Origin: a virus
IMG/VR virus record: IMGVR_UViG_3300036834_000083
Location: 1 to 29,706 of that record
Strand: one strand, 5' to 3'
DNA: 29,706 nt
Shown here: positions 26,935-29,706 of the stretch, in pieces
How positions within the stretch are numbered: the first letter of the stretch is position 1
Layout: each line of letters starts with the position of its first letter
The notes under the pieces: model-generated
Databases searched by the model: none
What the model was told of the DNA's origin: nothing
The model's input: the letters and a program-made list of their open reading frames with translations, nothing else
Program-made: the position numbers and the translations under genes

Positions 26935-28709
26935 GCCTTGGCTTCAAGGGTCGCGATGCGAGCCTCGAGCGCCGCATTCTGCGCCGCCAGCTCCTTGACG
27001 GCGTTGATCATCGCATAGATCGCCCGCCCGGGATCGACGGTCTTGAAGATTTCACCCTCGATTGCCCGCTCGCCGACGAGCTCCGGCATGATCTCGGCGA
27101 CATCATCGGCGATAAGCCCATAATGCGTCGTGCCGTCAGCCGGCAACCCGCCCTTGCCGTTGTATCGGAACGTCACCGGTTCGAGCTGCAGCACCTCCTC
27201 GATGCCGCGCAGGTATGGCGCGATGTCCTCCTTTAGACGTCGGTCGGAGAATGCGGCCCATGTCCCGCTGAGGTTGGAGCACGCCCCGGCGACGCTGATC
27301 TGCATCACAGTGCCGGCAGTGGGATTGTAGAGATTGGCCGCGCTGCCGGTGGCGAACCATTGCCACTGCAGCGCCGTGGCGCGGTCGGCGAACATTAGCC
27401 CAGCATTCGCTCCCAGCGCCTGGATTAATCCGCCGGTTGTCTGGATATTGCCCTGAACATTCAAGGTGCCGGACCCGAGATTACCGCTAGCCGGGCTGCC
27501 AACAACCAGCCCCGAGCCGAGAATGCTCGCGCCGTTCTCGATATTGAGCAACCCCGTAGCGGTGATCTGTAGGCGAACCGCAGCCGCGGTCTCATCGGCG
27601 AGGTTGAACTCGCCGGTCGACATTGCCCCGAAGGTCCAGGTGCGGCCACCCGTTACAATGGCGCGGACGCGCGCCGGGCCACCGGTCGGCGAAGTGATCG
27701 TGACAGCATCGTTAGAACCGGAGAGCGCGGCAGCCGGGCTGGCGAAGAGCTGTGGCGCGGTAAGATTGCCGGTCAGTGTGCCGCCGCTCAGCGGCAGGCG
27801 GCTGGTATCTGAAGCATGCACGTGATCGGCGCGTGCCCAGGTCGTCCCGGTGCCGATCGCCACCGCGCCGTTCATCAGCGGTGGCGTCGAGGACGCCACT
27901 GGTAGCGCCGCGGTCACCTGTGCAGCAGTCTGATAGCCAGCAGGGTTGGTTACGTTGTAGGGAGTGAAGCCGAGCGCGCCGGTCACATCGCCAGAAGACA
28001 GCGTCACCGCACCAGAGCGTGTATTGAAGGTCAGCACCGGGGCAGTCGCTTGCCCGGTGCCGCCGTTGGCGACCCCTAGAATGCCGCTCACGTCGGCCGT
28101 CAAGCTGACGGCACCGAATGTCGGCAAGCCGGCCGCATTGCCGTGCAATACCGTATTCACCGCGCCGAGCGAGCCCAGCGCCCCGATCGCCGTCGCTCCG
28201 GTGCCGACAGTGAGCGCGTTGGTGGTCAACGTGCCCGTAGTGACATTGCCGCCGCCGGCTGGGGCAGCCCACGTGCCGTCGCCGCGCCAGAAGGTGGCCG
28301 CGGAGGCACCGGTCCCGGAGTTCAAATTACCGACCGGGACATTGCCCAAACCGACCGTGCCCGATGTCGTGATCGTGCCGCCGGTCAACGGGGCATTAAA
28401 CGCGATGCTGGTTACAGTGCCGGGGGCGCCGCCCGTTCCGTTGCTTGCCGCGGTGATGCGGCCCTGCGGGTCGATCGTCAGGTTGCTGTTGGTATAACTG
28501 CCCGCGGTCACCGCGGTGTTGGCGAGCCGCGGCGCGGCGTCCGAGCGCATGTACGTGGCAGCGACGCCGTTGACCGCGGTGCCGCTCACCTGTGCGGTCG
28601 GGTTGCCGGCAACCGGCAGGGTGCCGCTGCCGCGCCAGCCGATCGGGCCGATCGGATCCGGGTTCTGCGGCGGCACCCAGAAGCGGCGCGGCGGGGCGAG
28701 CGGCGGCAT
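26931..28709 (-). CDS. Tail fibre with C-terminal S74 intramolecular chaperone
   Basis: 592 residues, ATG 28709 overlapping the upstream stop by one base. The N-terminal part is Pro-rich (PPRRFWVPPQNPDPIGPIGW), followed by Gly/Thr/Ala repeats typical of trimeric fibres (GNVPVGNLNSGTGASAATFW, 'DVTGALGFTPYNVTNPAG'). The C-terminal about 105 residues are the Peptidase_S74 chaperone: SDRRLKEDIAPYLRGIEEVL (from about 488), 'VTFRYNGKG', 'HYGLIADDVAEIMPELVGER', and a terminal coiled coil. In such proteins the chaperone helps trimer folding and then cleaves itself off before the conserved Ser. It recognises the host surface. Confidence 0.9.
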   Translation of the reverse strand: MPPLAPPRRFWVPPQNPDPIGPIGWRGSGTLPVAGNPTAQVSGTAVNGVAATYMRSDAAPRLANTAVTAGSYTNSNLTIDPQGRITAASNGTGGAPGTVTSIAFNAPLTGGTITTSGTVGLGNVPVGNLNSGTGASAATFWRGDGTWAAPAGGGNVTTGTLTTNALTVGTGATAIGALGSLGAVNTVLHGNAAGLPTFGAVSLTADVSGILGVANGGTGQATAPVLTFNTRSGAVTLSSGDVTGALGFTPYNVTNPAGYQTAAQVTAALPVASSTPPLMNGAVAIGTGTTWARADHVHASDTSRLPLSGGTLTGNLTAPQLFASPAAALSGSNDAVTITSPTGGPARVRAIVTGGRTWTFGAMSTGEFNLADETAAAVRLQITATGLLNIENGASILGSGLVVGSPASGNLGSGTLNVQGNIQTTGGLIQALGANAGLMFADRATALQWQWFATGSAANLYNPTAGTVMQISVAGACSNLSGTWAAFSDRRLKEDIAPYLRGIEEVLQLEPVTFRYNGKGGLPADGTTHYGLIADDVAEIMPELVGERAIEGEIFKTVDPGRAIYAMINAVKELAAQNAALEARIATLEAKA

Positions 28710-29059
28710 CAGCGGCTCTCGAGCGCCGCGAGGCGCTCCTCGACCTCGCGCATGCGGCGCTCCAATTCGGCCAGGGTGTCCGCGACGCCGCGAGCGGGTC
28801 GGGTGCCGCGGTCATAGACATAGCCCGGCCCATCACGCTCGCCGTAGGCGGCGTTGGCCGATTGCGCATGTCCGCGCGGCCGTCCGGGCTCGGCCGGCGG
28901 CGGGTATTGGATGTCGTACTGACGATAGCCCCCATTGGGCCGTGGCGTCACGTCGCGCATCGGCGGCGGGCCGAGCACCGTCCTCGGCGCGGTTGTTTCG
29001 CGTGAAACAACGCGCACGCTGGCCGGCGAGCCGTCCCAGCGTTTTCCCAGATCAGCCAC
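28709..29059 (-). CDS. Small coiled-coil protein, 5' end altered by a homing gene
   Basis: About 116 residues from GTG 29059 (ADLGKRWDGSPASVRVVSRE); ATG 28960 (MRDVTPRPNGGYRQ) is an alternative start giving 83 residues. The C-terminus is a short coiled coil (TLAELERRMREVEERLAALE). The GTG start overlaps the stop of the HNH gene. A seven-codon ORF on the other side of the HNH gene (29584-29561) encodes MTDLGQK, which corresponds to ADLGKRW here, so the HNH gene appears to be inserted at the beginning of this gene. Function unknown; coupled to the tail fibre. Confidence 0.55.
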   Translation of the reverse strand: MADLGKRWDGSPASVRVVSRETTAPRTVLGPPPMRDVTPRPNGGYRQYDIQYPPPAEPGRPRGHAQSANAAYGERDGPGYVYDRGTRPARGVADTLAELERRMREVEERLAALESR

Positions 29060-29564
29060 GCGCAAATGCTCCGTGAAGTTTTGCAGCCGCTTGTCGGTAA
29101 GCGGCATCCGCTTCCTGTTTAGTGTCAAACCGACCAAGGTGAACTGATTTCCCGCTAACAAATATTGAAGACAACCATTTGCTGCGAGCCTCATCCCAAT
29201 ATACGCCCTTGAGTCCAGATTTGCTATCCTTGTGCCCTTTTAAATTAAATGAATTTTGCTGAGGAGTAACCTCTCGAAGATTAGCAATACGGTTATCAGC
29301 ACGATCACCGTTAATGTGATCTACATGTAGTTTTGGCCATGAACCGTAAAAGTGAAGCCAAGCCAGTCGTGCAGTGCGATATTTGTGAGCATCGATCTTA
29401 ATATAGACGTATCCCTTTTTATTTAACCATCCCGCCGGTTTGCCGATATAGCGTGCGTTGTGGGCATATTTGCTGCGATGAGCACGCTGACGCCAAACAA
29501 ACGTGCCCGTAGTCGACTCGTAGTCAAGTATCTCGCGAAGCCGTTCTACTGTAAGGGCTGTCAT
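29052..29564 (-). CDS. HNH-AP2 homing endonuclease
   Basis: 170 residues from ATG 29564. The HNH part has LHVDHINGDRADNRIANLRE (H-N-H residues DH, N, and N in NLREVTPQQNSFN). Upstream is a region 'FVWRQRAHRSKYAHNARYIG' with 'KGYVYIKIDAHKYRTARLAW' typical of this group. The C-terminal GLKGVYWDEARSKWLSSIFV with 'HLGRFDTKQEADAAYRQAA' is an AP2 DNA-binding domain. Its DNA is clearly AT-richer than the surroundings. Such genes spread between phages by cutting unoccupied sites. It lies at the 5' end of the gene 28709-29059. Start and stop overlap both neighbours. Confidence 0.85.
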   Translation of the reverse strand: MTALTVERLREILDYESTTGTFVWRQRAHRSKYAHNARYIGKPAGWLNKKGYVYIKIDAHKYRTARLAWLHFYGSWPKLHVDHINGDRADNRIANLREVTPQQNSFNLKGHKDSKSGLKGVYWDEARSKWLSSIFVSGKSVHLGRFDTKQEADAAYRQAAAKLHGAFARG

Positions 29565-29584
29565 TTCTGGCCGAGATCGGTCAT
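29561..29584 (-). pseudogene. Seven-codon remnant of the gene start (MTDLGQK)
   Basis: ATG 29584 overlaps the upstream partial gene's stop (ATGA), and the reading frame stops at 29563-29561, exactly at the HNH start. The peptide MTDLGQK matches the ADLGKRW start of the gene after the HNH insert. It is probably the original start of that gene, cut off by the insertion. Confidence 0.5.
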
Positions 29585-29706
29585 TGGATAGCCTCCGCTC
29601 CTTTCAACGCCGCCGCGCGCGCCTGCCAGCCCGCCTGGAGCGCCGTCTCGATTTCCGGCATGTCCTGCCGCAACTGCTGTTTTGCTGCGTTGCGGTATTT
29701 GTTGAC
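29581..29706 (-). CDS. C-terminal end of a truncated gene
   Basis: The open frame from the right edge ends with VNKYRNAAKQQLRQDMPEIE, TALQAGWQARAAALKGAEAI and Q before TGA 29583-29581. The peptide is helical. It is the end of a gene that begins outside the window and is too short to identify. In a circular genome it would belong to the tail or internal virion protein block that follows the nozzle gene at the left edge. Confidence 0.5.
   Translation of the reverse strand, partial: VNKYRNAAKQQLRQDMPEIETALQAGWQARAAALKGAEAIQ

Noticed and set aside
1-29706. Integrase, attachment site, tRNA or direct terminal repeats
   Set aside because: None was seen by reading both strands; the first and last bases show no obvious match. 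Lytic or temperate lifestyle therefore remains open, although the Cro-like and excisionase-like regulators hint at a temperate phage.

Overview
The window looks like part of the genome of a tailed phage or prophage with a short-tailed (podovirus-like) virion module. The likely host is an alphaproteobacterium, probably of the Rhizobiales type. That inference rests on the high GC content, a GcrA-type cell-cycle regulator (a family typical of alphaproteobacteria), and small accessory proteins of a style I associate with rhizobial prophages. I saw no integrase, tRNA or rRNA gene. Both window ends cut genes, so this is a fragment, or a circular genome opened at an arbitrary point.

Positions 1-13007, minus strand, read from right to left: small and large terminase, a small Pro-rich protein, a T7-type portal, an HNH homing-endonuclease-like gene directly at the portal stop, a Bbp19-like protein, a scaffold, the major capsid protein, a Bbp16-like cement protein, several small virion or unknown proteins, two related tail-tube/connector proteins flanking a fibre-like protein with a signal peptide, and the first codons of a tail nozzle protein. 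Most genes overlap by 1-8 bases (ATGA or TGATG), so this is one long late operon. The order resembles Bordetella phage BPP-1.

Positions 13059-18526, minus strand, are the early/DNA metabolism genes: a VRR-NUC nuclease, two unknown proteins, a RepA/AAA-type helicase-like ATPase, a 90-codon ORF filled with a CGCCGGATAA repeat array, a GcrA-like regulator with two DNA-binding domains, a small basic protein, and a DNA methyltransferase whose C-terminal catalytic motif lies in another frame.

Positions 18527-24885 are a regulatory and recombination segment on both strands: a divergent control region with four 11-bp tandem repeats, a YdaS/Cro-like repressor that may be leaderless, a protein with an RMF-like patch, a coiled-coil protein, a Bet/RecT annealing protein, a HIRAN-domain protein, two related small membrane proteins, and a MerR/excisionase-like regulator whose ribosome binding site lies in an inverted repeat.

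Positions 24886-29706 hold a Pro/Gly-rich repeat protein with a clear terminator, a PEP-CTERM exported protein preceded by two tandem hairpins that resemble type I-C CRISPR repeats, a holin-like membrane protein, a tail fibre with a C-terminal S74 chaperone domain, a small coiled-coil protein, and an HNH-AP2 homing gene inserted at the start of that protein.

The best candidates for something undescribed are the twin CRISPR-repeat-like hairpins at 25864-25920 (possible RNA anti-CRISPR), the helically phased repeat array beside the helicase (possible origin or operator array), and the tandem GcrA-like regulator encoded next to a DNA methyltransferase.
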